Of a stretch of DNA of 10,445 nt, positions 4,385-10,445 are shown piece by piece (the first letter of the stretch is position 1; the number at the start of each line of letters is the position of its first letter). The stretch comes from CAKRPJ01 sp934376955 (GTDB lineage Bacteria > Bacillota > Clostridia > Lachnospirales > Lachnospiraceae). The translations under genes were made by a program, and so were the position numbers. The DNA lies in NCBI GenBank assembly GCA_934376955.1, contig CAKRPJ010000061.1, forward strand, positions 1-10,445. The letters run 5' to 3'. The notes beneath the pieces were generated by a model that worked only from the letters and a program-made list of their open reading frames with translations, searched no databases and had not been told where the DNA came from.

Positions 4385-4849
4385 CTATTTTTCTTCAATT
4401 TTAATGCCTAATCGCTTCACGCGTTCAAGCAGTACCGAGCTGTCCTTCATTAACGGATAGATCTTTACGATCCCCTTTCCCCGAACATCGATCAGCTCAT
4501 AATAGACCAAAGAGCCTGTTCTTGGTTTTTTATGTACCTCGACTAGTTTCAGATCAGAGAACGGCACCTCACGCGGCGCACCAAATACGGGATATACGCG
4601 GATCTTTTTTCCATCCACCGTTGTTCTCCAGAGAAGTCCCCATATCGTAAATCCGGCGCCGATCAGAGCACAGAGCACAAAGAACAGCTTTAAGCCCGTT
4701 CTTCCGTCCGTTGCCGGATTCATGTAAAAGCTCCCCATTGTCAGGATATCTACGATTCCCATGATTGGAACCACGAGATTATATTTTATATGCAGCTTCG
4801 GAAGATTCTGCAGCTGCGGTTTCGTATCCTTCTTAATTTTGATCCCCAT
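4385..4849 (-). CDS. Two-helix membrane protein with PH-like C-terminal domain
   Basis: The 154-residue product begins MGIKIKKDTKP. Two hydrophobic segments follow, about residues 21-43 (NLVVPIMGIVDILTMGSF) and 52-74 (GLKLFFVLCALIGAGF). The cytoplasmic half, about 75-154 (TTVDGKKIRVYPVFGAPREV, then FSDLKLVEV and LVYYELIDVRGKG), has the strand pattern of bacterial PH-like domains. Function is unknown. An upstream ATG at 4894 would add 15 residues encoded by the dispersed hairpin at 4879-4901. I prefer the ATG at 4849 because AGGGGGA sits six bases before it. Confidence 0.75.
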   Translation of the reverse strand: MGIKIKKDTKPQLQNLPKLHIKYNLVVPIMGIVDILTMGSFYMNPATDGRTGLKLFFVLCALIGAGFTIWGLLWRTTVDGKKIRVYPVFGAPREVPFSDLKLVEVHKKPRTGSLVYYELIDVRGKGIVKIYPLMKDSSVLLERVKRLGIKIEEK

Positions 4850-4878
4850 AAAAAATCCCCCTATTTTCTCAACTTGTA

Positions 4879-4901
4879 AAGCGGACATTCGCAATCCGCT
4901 T
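4879..4901 (-). repeat. Inverted copy of the AAGCGGAT hairpin
   Basis: On the minus strand this 23-bp stretch matches 51-73 with one mismatch. It forms an AAGCGGA/TCCGCTT stem. It sits in the predicted 5' untranslated region of the PH-like membrane protein gene. Confidence 0.75.
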
Positions 4902-4920
4902 GACCTGGCATCTTAAACCT

Positions 4921-4949
4921 ATTATATATCAGATCATCCACTGAAGCAA
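4921..4949 (-). promoter_or_regulatory. Candidate promoter of the PH-like membrane protein gene
   Basis: On the minus strand, TTGCTT (4944-4949) and a perfect TATAAT (4921-4926) are 17 bp apart. The -35 box is poor. Confidence 0.5.
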
Positions 4950-4987
4950 TCCTTGTTTCGCCGGATCTTTTTCGCTTCTGCTTTTGC

Positions 4988-5016
4988 TGGACAATCATTT
5001 AGGAAAATGCTATACT
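4988..5016 (+). promoter_or_regulatory. Extended -10 promoter of the small helical protein gene
   Basis: TGGACA (4988-4993) and TATACT (5011-5016) are 17 bp apart, with TGC directly before the -10 box. A start near 5023 leaves a leader of about 28 bases. Confidence 0.75.
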
Positions 5017-5050
5017 GTAAATGTTGAATTTTCCTGTGGGAGGGTACATT

Positions 5051-5203
5051 ATGGTTAACGAAAAGGATTCCCTGATCCTTAATCTTGAGGATGAGGTACG
5101 CCGACTTCGCGATGAAAACAAGAAGCTGGAGGATACGGTAAAATGGATGCATGATCTGATCTGGCAAATGGTACATGAGCGTGAAAACCAGAAACAGGCC
5201 TAA
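5051..5203 (+). CDS. Small charged helical (coiled-coil) protein, function unknown
   Basis: A 50-residue product beginning MVNEKDSLILNLEDEVRRLR and ending HERENQKQA. Nearly the whole length is predicted amphipathic helix. Leucines and hydrophobic residues at heptad-like spacing (LILNLEDEVRRLRDENKKL) suggest a short coiled coil, and a Trp-rich patch follows (WMHDLIWQMV). No signal or membrane segment is seen. The start is ATG 5051, seven bases after GGGAGG. The in-frame ATG at 5021 would fall at the predicted transcription start. It has its own promoter and terminator and is the only plus-strand protein gene in the window. I do not recognise a family. Confidence 0.72.
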   Translation: MVNEKDSLILNLEDEVRRLRDENKKLEDTVKWMHDLIWQMVHERENQKQA

Positions 5204-5233
5204 CGCATCATTGGCACGTTAGTGCCTTCTTAT
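5204..5233. repeat. Second copy of the GGCAC hairpin unit
   Basis: This matches 501-530 at 28 of 30 positions, including the GGCAC/GTGCC hairpin with its GTTA loop (5213-5226). It begins at the first base after the stop codon of the small gene. The following bases (TGGAA...TTCCA) loosely resemble the AATTCC stem that follows the first copy. Confidence 0.8.
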
Positions 5234-5266
5234 GGAATTGGGAATTTCCAAGATTAACTATTGATC

Positions 5267-5310
5267 GAAAAAAAGCTGTCGTTGTCATCTCTGACAACGG
5301 CAGCTTTTTT
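5267..5310. terminator. Bidirectional intrinsic terminator
   Basis: AGCTGTCGTTGTCA (5274-5287) pairs with TGACAACGGCAGCT (5292-5305), one wobble pair, four-base loop. An A run flanks the left side and a T run the right, so it works on both strands. It would end the small plus-strand gene and the converging gcdA-hgdCAB transcripts. Confidence 0.92.
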
Positions 5311-5355
5311 GTTCTATAAGAAATACGGTTACGCTATTCGCCGGTTTTTCAAAGC

Positions 5356-6507
5356 TTATTTGCTCATTTCAAGCACATCGGCAAAGGCCTGGATCGCAGT
5401 GTTGGCCTGACCGAAATCGCGCATCTGCTGGTCAATACCAAGCTTGATATGCGGGATCTTCGCATCGTCCAATGCCTTCTTGAGATACGGATATTCCATT
5501 TCCTCCGGATCACAGAACTGCTGCATGAACAGAACAAGACCCTGAGCGCCGCTCTCCTTAACAAGGTTAGCAACAAACTCACCGCGGCGGTTCTCGGAAG
5601 ACTTCGGATCATAGAGAAGTACATCATGATCCATGTTTGCAAACTGCTTTGCAAGAGCCATCATCGGACATTTCTCATCCATCGGAACATCTGTCTTGAA
5701 GGAACGGGACTCGTGTGCTACATCATCAGCAGCGATTGCGATATTGTTCTCCTCAAAAGCCGCAAGCAGCTTCGGGTTATCGCAGATGATACCGGATGTA
5801 ACGACCTTTGTTCCCTTCCAGTCACATACCGGCAGAGCCTTGAGCTCAGCGTTTAACCCCTTAAGCATTGCAGTATAAGCCGGCTTCTCCATAAACCAGA
5901 AGGCCTTTAATACTGCAGAACGCTTTGTTGCTGTGATCACATCGCAGTGCTCATTTGCCAGCTTAACAAATTCGCGGCGTGCTGCACGGCTCTCGTTGTA
6001 AACCTTGATTGCATTCCAGATATCCTCACTTGTGATCTCCTTGCCTGCAACCTTCTCAAGCTCTTTCTTAACATGATCATACTGATCCATACAGAACTCA
6101 AGGCCAAAATCCTCAAAACGGTTCTGCGGATGAGCAAGGAAGATAACGGACATCTTATCACCCATTGCAACGCGGAAGTTCTGGCTCATCGGACGAAGTG
6201 TATCACAGATCGTCGGTGTGATGATGCCGTCTAATTTGTCCATTGTTCCGTCAAGAAGCATCTCAAGAGCAAGCTGAGCGATCGTGCAGTAGAAGGTTGC
6301 ACAATACTCTTTCGCACGGCTGATCGTCTTTGTGTTGGAACCCCAGATTCCCATGGGAACCATTCCTGCTGCATAAACCAGCTCCTCCGGAGCATAGTAC
6401 GGAAGTACGCCGATCACCTTTTTGCCCTGAGCCTTATATTCATCAAGCTGCTGCTTCGGGGTAGAAGCCTTCACTTTAAATTCATCCAATAATGCGTTGA
6501 TACTCAT
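5356..6507 (-). CDS. hgdB: (R)-2-hydroxyglutaryl-CoA dehydratase, beta subunit
   Basis: With HgdA it forms component D, a cytoplasmic iron-sulfur enzyme. After a one-electron ATP-driven reduction it removes water from (R)-2-hydroxyglutaryl-CoA to give glutaconyl-CoA in glutamate fermentation. The 383 residues match the family length. Recognisable stretches are GVLPYYAPEELVYAAGMVPM near the N-terminus, KEYCATFYCTIAQLALEMLL, ITPTICDTLRPMSQNF and FMQQFCDPEEMEYP. Cys69, Cys74, Cys101 and Cys332 are candidates for cluster ligands. AAGGAGG lies within the last codons of hgdA and the two genes are five bases apart, indicating translational coupling. A related dehydratase with another 2-hydroxyacyl-CoA substrate cannot be fully excluded, but the gcdA neighbour supports glutarate chemistry. 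Confidence 0.93.
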   Translation of the reverse strand: MSINALLDEFKVKASTPKQQLDEYKAQGKKVIGVLPYYAPEELVYAAGMVPMGIWGSNTKTISRAKEYCATFYCTIAQLALEMLLDGTMDKLDGIITPTICDTLRPMSQNFRVAMGDKMSVIFLAHPQNRFEDFGLEFCMDQYDHVKKELEKVAGKEITSEDIWNAIKVYNESRAARREFVKLANEHCDVITATKRSAVLKAFWFMEKPAYTAMLKGLNAELKALPVCDWKGTKVVTSGIICDNPKLLAAFEENNIAIAADDVAHESRSFKTDVPMDEKCPMMALAKQFANMDHDVLLYDPKSSENRRGEFVANLVKESGAQGLVLFMQQFCDPEEMEYPYLKKALDDAKIPHIKLGIDQQMRDFGQANTAIQAFADVLEMSK

Positions 6508-6512
6508 CCTGT

Positions 6513-7952
6513 TTATGCCTCCTTTGTCTTAGCGTTTGCTTCCATTGCCTCAACAAGTCCCTGTACACGTGTCTCATACTGAGCAGCGTTGAAGTTACGC
6601 GGGTCAGCCTGGTCACCATCAAATCCTGCACACGGAACGCCAAGATCCTTTGTAAAGCGACGCTGCATCTCAGCCATGTAGCCGCTCCACGGCTTACAGC
6701 TTCTGTTGTAATGAACCAGTACGCCATCAACCTTATTTTCGCGGCAGATGCCTTCACGCCATGCAACACCCTGTTCGATACATACAGAGTTCGGTGCCTT
6801 ATAATATGCGCGTGCCATCTCATCCATGTTGTTGTAAACGAAACCGAAGGCCGGTGCATAAACAACAGCTGTTACGTTAACGCCGTTTGCCTTTAACGGT
6901 TTGAAAAGAGCCGGGAGCTTCGGCCAGCACGGAATACCCTCAAACATTACACGGTACTTCTCCGGGAACGGAGTAGTTGTGCCGCCCTGCTTGATCGTTT
7001 CGTCAAGATCGGCAGCCAGCTGCTCGAATGCCTCTGCAGCTTCCACTCTTGCACGAGCGGTAACAACGTCAGCCATGTGATTGAAAAGGTCAAATCCGCT
7101 GTAGGGAGCCGGCTTATACTGAAGGTAATCACAAACCTTTAACCATGCCTTTGCTGTACGATTTGCATTTGCACATGCCTTCTCGAATTTCTTTTCATCA
7201 AATTTCTTTCCTGTCAGCTCCTCAAGCTGTTTGATTGCCTTATCGAACTGAGCGCGGACATATTTTACGTTGGAATCGCCGACTTCAACTGTATTGTTGT
7301 ACGGGATATCTACCATAATAAGCGGAACATTGCACATACGGGCAATATTCTCATACCACTTTGTCATACAGTTACAGATATTGTTGCAGCAGAGAACGAA
7401 ATCCGGCTGCGGGATCTGCATCTGACGGATCGGGGAGATTGCTGCGATCCTTCTCTCCTTATCCGGTCCATCCGGAAGCTTCTCAAGCTCAAGAAGATTT
7501 ACAAGCTCAAGATACGGAGTCTGAGTCTTCGGATCCTTTTTCGGTTTTCCGGTCGCTTCATCGATAACAACATTTCCGTCAGCATCCTTTAACGGCTTAC
7601 CGGTAGTCGGGTCAATAATATACTCTCCTGTTTCCGGATCAAACTTACGTGCTACACGGATACCCTTTGCATAAGCAAGGCTGATACGGGCATATCCGCA
7701 GATATCATTATCGTATCCGAGATCCTCTGCTGCCTGACACATAAGCTCACCATAACGGTTTGCTGCGATACCGGCTGCCTGGTTCTCCGGGTACATAACA
7801 TTTAAATCAAAAGCTGCTGCAAGCTCACATGGGAATTTGGATGAGGACCATCCTACTAATTCGCCTCTCTTTTTGGCCTCACGCGCATCTTTATGAACGT
7901 CATCAACGACCTTACGCAGCGCAAGAACGCCTGGACTTACTTGTTTTGCCAT
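6513..7952 (-). CDS. hgdA: (R)-2-hydroxyglutaryl-CoA dehydratase, alpha subunit
   Basis: The alpha subunit pairs with HgdB in the dehydratase. Its 479 residues match the Acidaminococcus enzyme in length and, from memory, very closely in sequence. Landmarks are GWSSSKFPCELAAAF (Cys42), ENQAAGIAANRYGELMCQAA, the cysteine-rich LCCNNICNC (Cys188, 189, 193, 195), GIPCWPKLPALFKPL and HYNRSCKPWSGYMAEMQRRF. Residues about 104-147 form an insert with an imperfect internal repeat (DPTTGKPLKDADG and DEATGKPKKDPKT), which I recall as typical of hydroxyglutaryl-CoA-specific alpha subunits. AGGAGG precedes the ATG by nine bases. The gene follows hgdC by 23 bp. Confidence 0.95.
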   Translation of the reverse strand: MAKQVSPGVLALRKVVDDVHKDAREAKKRGELVGWSSSKFPCELAAAFDLNVMYPENQAAGIAANRYGELMCQAAEDLGYDNDICGYARISLAYAKGIRVARKFDPETGEYIIDPTTGKPLKDADGNVVIDEATGKPKKDPKTQTPYLELVNLLELEKLPDGPDKERRIAAISPIRQMQIPQPDFVLCCNNICNCMTKWYENIARMCNVPLIMVDIPYNNTVEVGDSNVKYVRAQFDKAIKQLEELTGKKFDEKKFEKACANANRTAKAWLKVCDYLQYKPAPYSGFDLFNHMADVVTARARVEAAEAFEQLAADLDETIKQGGTTTPFPEKYRVMFEGIPCWPKLPALFKPLKANGVNVTAVVYAPAFGFVYNNMDEMARAYYKAPNSVCIEQGVAWREGICRENKVDGVLVHYNRSCKPWSGYMAEMQRRFTKDLGVPCAGFDGDQADPRNFNAAQYETRVQGLVEAMEANAKTKEA

Positions 7953-7975
7953 AATTAATATCCTCCTATTTTTTT

Positions 7976-8761
7976 CTAGCGGTTAGCTGCCTGCCATGCA
8001 AACAGAGCGGCACCCAATGCGCCATTATACTGAGTTAACGGTGATGTTTGGATCTTACATCCCAATTCTGCCTCAAGTGCTTCGACCACGCCGGTATTCT
8101 GCGCAACTCCGCCGGTCATAACGACCTCCGGCACCACACCGATACGATGGGCAAGGCCGGCAACACGACCCGCAACAGAGCGGTGAATACCATTGATAAT
8201 ATCGCATTTATCTGTTCCCATAGCCAGCTGGCTGATCACTTCGCTTTCCGCAAATACGGTACAGGTCGAGCTGATCCCAACCTGTTTTGTGGACATGGCG
8301 CCGAGTCTTCCGAGATCCTCGACCTTTACTTCCAGAACCCGGGCCATAACATCAAGGAAACGGCCCGTACCGGCTGCACATTTATCATTCATCTGGAAAT
8401 TGGTCATCGTACCGTTTTCAATGTGCAGGACTTTAACATCCTGACCGCCGATATCAATTACCGTATGGACATCCGGAAACAGAAAAGAGGCTCCGCGCGC
8501 ATGGCAGGACAACTCACTCATCTGTTTATCTGCAAGACCCATCAGGGAATTACGGCCGTAACCTGTCGCAAGGACAAATGCCATATCCTCCCGCTTCATA
8601 TTTGCTGCCTCTAACACAGCATCGATGGCTCTCTGAGGACCACTTGTACCTGCTCCCACATCGATCAGAGATTTTGCGGTGATCTCCTTACCATCCTTAA
8701 GTAAAATACATTTTGACGCTGTGGAACCAACATCGATCCCCAGTGTATAAATCGAACTCAT
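7976..8761 (-). CDS. hgdC: (R)-2-hydroxyglutaryl-CoA dehydratase activator (component A)
   Basis: A homodimeric, oxygen-sensitive ATPase of the ASKHA (acetate kinase/Hsp70/actin) fold. One [4Fe-4S] cluster bridges the two monomers. ATP hydrolysis drives injection of a low-potential electron into HgdAB. The 261 residues begin MSSIYTLGIDVGSTASKCIL (phosphate-binding loop 1), with IDIGGQDVK near 102-110 as the second nucleotide motif. Cys128 in NDKCAAGTGRF and Cys167 in SSTCTVFAESEV correspond to the cluster ligands of the Acidaminococcus protein. MTGGVAQNTG near the C-terminus is the adenosine motif. GGGAGG lies five bases before the ATG. A promoter at 8809-8837 allows transcription independent of gcdA. 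Confidence 0.95.
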   Translation of the reverse strand: MSSIYTLGIDVGSTASKCILLKDGKEITAKSLIDVGAGTSGPQRAIDAVLEAANMKREDMAFVLATGYGRNSLMGLADKQMSELSCHARGASFLFPDVHTVIDIGGQDVKVLHIENGTMTNFQMNDKCAAGTGRFLDVMARVLEVKVEDLGRLGAMSTKQVGISSTCTVFAESEVISQLAMGTDKCDIINGIHRSVAGRVAGLAHRIGVVPEVVMTGGVAQNTGVVEALEAELGCKIQTSPLTQYNGALGAALFAWQAANR

Positions 8762-8808
8762 ATTAACCTCCCGGTCTAATAAAAGAATATGTCTGTAAAT
8801 TCTGCTAC

Positions 8809-8837
8809 ATTATATCACACCGGATGGCTTTTTACAA
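8809..8837 (-). promoter_or_regulatory. Internal promoter ahead of hgdC
   Basis: On the minus strand, TTGTAA (8832-8837) and a perfect TATAAT (8809-8814) are 17 bp apart, with TGA giving an extended -10. It would drive hgdC-hgdA-hgdB. Confidence 0.78.
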
Positions 8838-8851
8838 TGATATAACGTTTT

Positions 8852-8877
8852 CCAGACCGGGGATGTCCCCGGTCTGG
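8852..8877 (-). other. Perfect 12-bp GC-rich hairpin between gcdA and hgdC
   Basis: CCAGACCGGGGA pairs perfectly with TCCCCGGTCTGG around a two-base loop. Neither strand has a T run after it, so it is not a standard intrinsic terminator. Placed 26 bp after the gcdA stop and just upstream of the hgdC promoter, it may stabilise or define the gcdA mRNA 3' end. Confidence 0.7.
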
Positions 8878-8903
8878 ATATAGTTGAAACCCTCGTATCT
8901 GGA

Positions 8904-10445
8904 TTAAGCCTTGTGAGCATCGTTCCACTCGCGGATTGCACGCGGTGTAACCATCTGGTGCATCGGGCAGATAGACTTCGGATTCTGATAAGCAGCCTCT
9001 GTGAAGGCCTGGATGTAGGGACGAAGATCGGTCATATCAACGATCTCATCAACCATACCAACCTTAGCGCAGTATGCCGGACGGGATTTCTCATGATAAA
9101 GCTGGATCATGTCGTTCATCTTCTTGATGATCGGAGAAAGATCCTCCCCTGCCTTGCTTGCCTTAACAAGCTTTCTGGAGTACATAGCGTTAGCTGCGGT
9201 TTCACCCGGCATTACATAATACTCACATGCAGCAGTACCGAGAGAGTAAACGTTTGTATTATTACCCTGCGGTCCGCCTAATACATAGTGAGCAGCTGCA
9301 CTTGCCTTACGAAGTGTTACCTCAAGAGACGGAAGCTTGGAGTTTTCGATGGAGTAGATCAGGGACTGACCTAAACCAAGTAACTCTGCCTTCTCAGCCT
9401 CATCGCCTACATCGATACCTGTGGTATCCTGTAACCAGATAAGCGGAATACGGTCACGGGCACATAAGGTAACGAACTCGTTCATCTTGATAAGACCCTG
9501 ACGATACAGCTTTCCGCCGATACCAACGGAATTCTGCTTGTACTCCGGATAGTTCATCAGAAGACCCTGAACATTGGCAATAACACCAACTAAAAGTCCA
9601 TTGACCTTTGCAAGACCGGTTACCATCTCCGGACCATAGCTCTTCTTGTACTCGTATAACTGAGAGCCATCAAAGAGACGTCCGATAACATCGTAAATAT
9701 CATACGGACGCTTTCCGTTCATCGGGATGATGCTGTAAAGATCCTCTGCCGGAAGAAGCGGAGTCTTCGGATCATCCACGCGGAAGAATTCCAGATTGTA
9801 AGCCGGAAGGTAGCTGATGTATTTCTTGATTCCCTCGATTACGCCATAGTCGTTCTCATAAACCTCACGGAAGAAGCCTGTCTCGTCATAGTGGATCGGA
9901 ACAGAGCCAGGAGCCGGAATGTGCTTCTTTGCGTTCTCGACCTGAGCAGCAACGATCTGCTCAGCAGCTTCCTCGTCGATATAACCCTTCGGGTTCATAC
10001 CGGAAAGGATTCCGGCACCGCCGACTGCCATGTTAGCCTGGCTGTGAGCGATCAGGATTGTCGGAGAAATGCTGTGGTATCCGCCGCCTGCCGGGTTTGT
10101 ACCATAGATACCAACGATAACCGGAATACCTAACTGGTTTAACTCTGCGTTACGGAAGAACGGTGTACCGCCGCCGCGTCTGTTCGGATAAACCTGATCC
10201 TGATACGGGAAATCAACACCTGCACAGTTTAATAAATAGATCAGCGGAAGATTTAACATCTTTGCAGCGTCAGAGCAGCGAATCAGGTTCTCTGCCTGGC
10301 CCGGCTCCCATGTTCCTGCCATTTTCTTGTTATCGGAAGCAATAATGTAAACCCACTTGCCGTTTACGCATCCGAGACCGTTGATGATGTTTGTGGAACC
10401 CATCTTATTGTCGTTCGGGTTGAAAAGACTGTTTAACGGGCAGAA
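8904..10445 (-). CDS. gcdA: Glutaconyl-CoA decarboxylase, alpha (carboxyltransferase) subunit, 5' end outside window
   Basis: GcdA transfers the carboxyl group of glutaconyl-CoA to the biotin of the gamma subunit. The membrane beta subunit then releases CO2 while pumping sodium ions, giving crotonyl-CoA. Of an expected length near 587 residues, 513 are visible. The frame is open to the last base, where FCPLNSLFNPNDNK precedes the first internal ATG (10403) and matches the family's N-terminal part. That ATG is therefore not the start. Crotonase-fold carboxyltransferase signatures include YPNRRGGGTPFFRNAELNQL, GIYGTNPAGGGYHSISPT, ANVQGLLMNYPEYK, GIGGKLYRQGL, LIWLQDTTGIDVG and AAHYVLGGPQGN. The gamma and beta subunits are not in the window. 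The order gcdA-hgdC-hgdA-hgdB is that of Acidaminococcus fermentans. Confidence 0.95.
   Translation of the reverse strand, partial: FCPLNSLFNPNDNKMGSTNIINGLGCVNGKWVYIIASDNKKMAGTWEPGQAENLIRCSDAAKMLNLPLIYLLNCAGVDFPYQDQVYPNRRGGGTPFFRNAELNQLGIPVIVGIYGTNPAGGGYHSISPTILIAHSQANMAVGGAGILSGMNPKGYIDEEAAEQIVAAQVENAKKHIPAPGSVPIHYDETGFFREVYENDYGVIEGIKKYISYLPAYNLEFFRVDDPKTPLLPAEDLYSIIPMNGKRPYDIYDVIGRLFDGSQLYEYKKSYGPEMVTGLAKVNGLLVGVIANVQGLLMNYPEYKQNSVGIGGKLYRQGLIKMNEFVTLCARDRIPLIWLQDTTGIDVGDEAEKAELLGLGQSLIYSIENSKLPSLEVTLRKASAAAHYVLGGPQGNNTNVYSLGTAACEYYVMPGETAANAMYSRKLVKASKAGEDLSPIIKKMNDMIQLYHEKSRPAYCAKVGMVDEIVDMTDLRPYIQAFTEAAYQNPKSICPMHQMVTPRAIREWNDAHKA

Noticed and set aside
4850..4894. Longer start for the PH-like membrane protein
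   Set aside because: The extra 15 residues are encoded by the dispersed hairpin, and the well-spaced ribosome binding site belongs to the ATG at 4849.
8048..8614. Plus-strand open frame of 188 codons opposite hgdC
   Set aside because: It lies wholly antisense to a gene with clear catalytic motifs and has no ribosome binding site of its own. It is a shadow of biased codon use.
8904..10403. gcdA as a complete 499-codon gene starting at 10403
   Set aside because: The frame stays open to the window edge and the preceding codons match the family, so the gene is truncated by the window.

Overview
The window looks like chromosome from a Lachnospiraceae-type member of Clostridia. It has low-to-moderate GC, strong AGGAGG ribosome binding sites, consensus sigma-A promoters, an infC-rpmI-rplT operon with a long attenuated leader, a DUF1540 protein, and the 2-hydroxyglutarate route of glutamate fermentation known from Acidaminococcus and Clostridium symbiosum. 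Family assignments rest on sequence recognition only; no database search was run.

Layout. Positions 1-600 hold no protein gene. They are packed with short hairpins, including a 76-bp direct repeat (1-76 and 326-401) and a run of hairpins at 432-564. Positions 565-1392 hold two copies of a tRNA-Leu(AAG) transcription unit on the minus strand, each with its own promoter and terminator. Between the copies lie remnants of two small protein genes. A plus-strand tRNA-Leu(CAG) follows (1448-1636), with a perfect consensus promoter and a terminator. Positions 1691-3106 are the minus-strand translation operon infC-rpmI-rplT, with promoter, L20-type leader, attenuator and final terminator. infC appears to start at an AUU codon. 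Next on the minus strand come mscL (with a zinc-ribbon tail), a gene-poor stretch, a two-domain DUF1540 protein and a two-helix PH-like membrane protein. On the plus strand, 4988-5310 is a small stand-alone unit encoding a 50-residue charged helical protein.

Positions 5356-10445 (minus strand) carry gcdA (cut by the right edge), hgdC, hgdA and hgdB. HgdC is the ATP-driven activator that passes one electron to HgdAB. HgdAB dehydrates (R)-2-hydroxyglutaryl-CoA to glutaconyl-CoA, and GcdA carries out the carboxyl-transfer step of the sodium-pumping decarboxylation of glutaconyl-CoA to crotonyl-CoA. A second promoter ahead of hgdC means the dehydratase genes can be expressed apart from gcdA.

The least ordinary part is the left edge. 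The two tRNA-Leu(AAG) units can be aligned to each other. The alignment shows that copy 1 carries two extra blocks absent from copy 2, and both blocks consist almost wholly of back-to-back hairpins. Pieces of the same hairpins recur near 4.88 kb (inverted) and 5.2 kb, so they behave like dispersed, nested, non-coding repeat elements.
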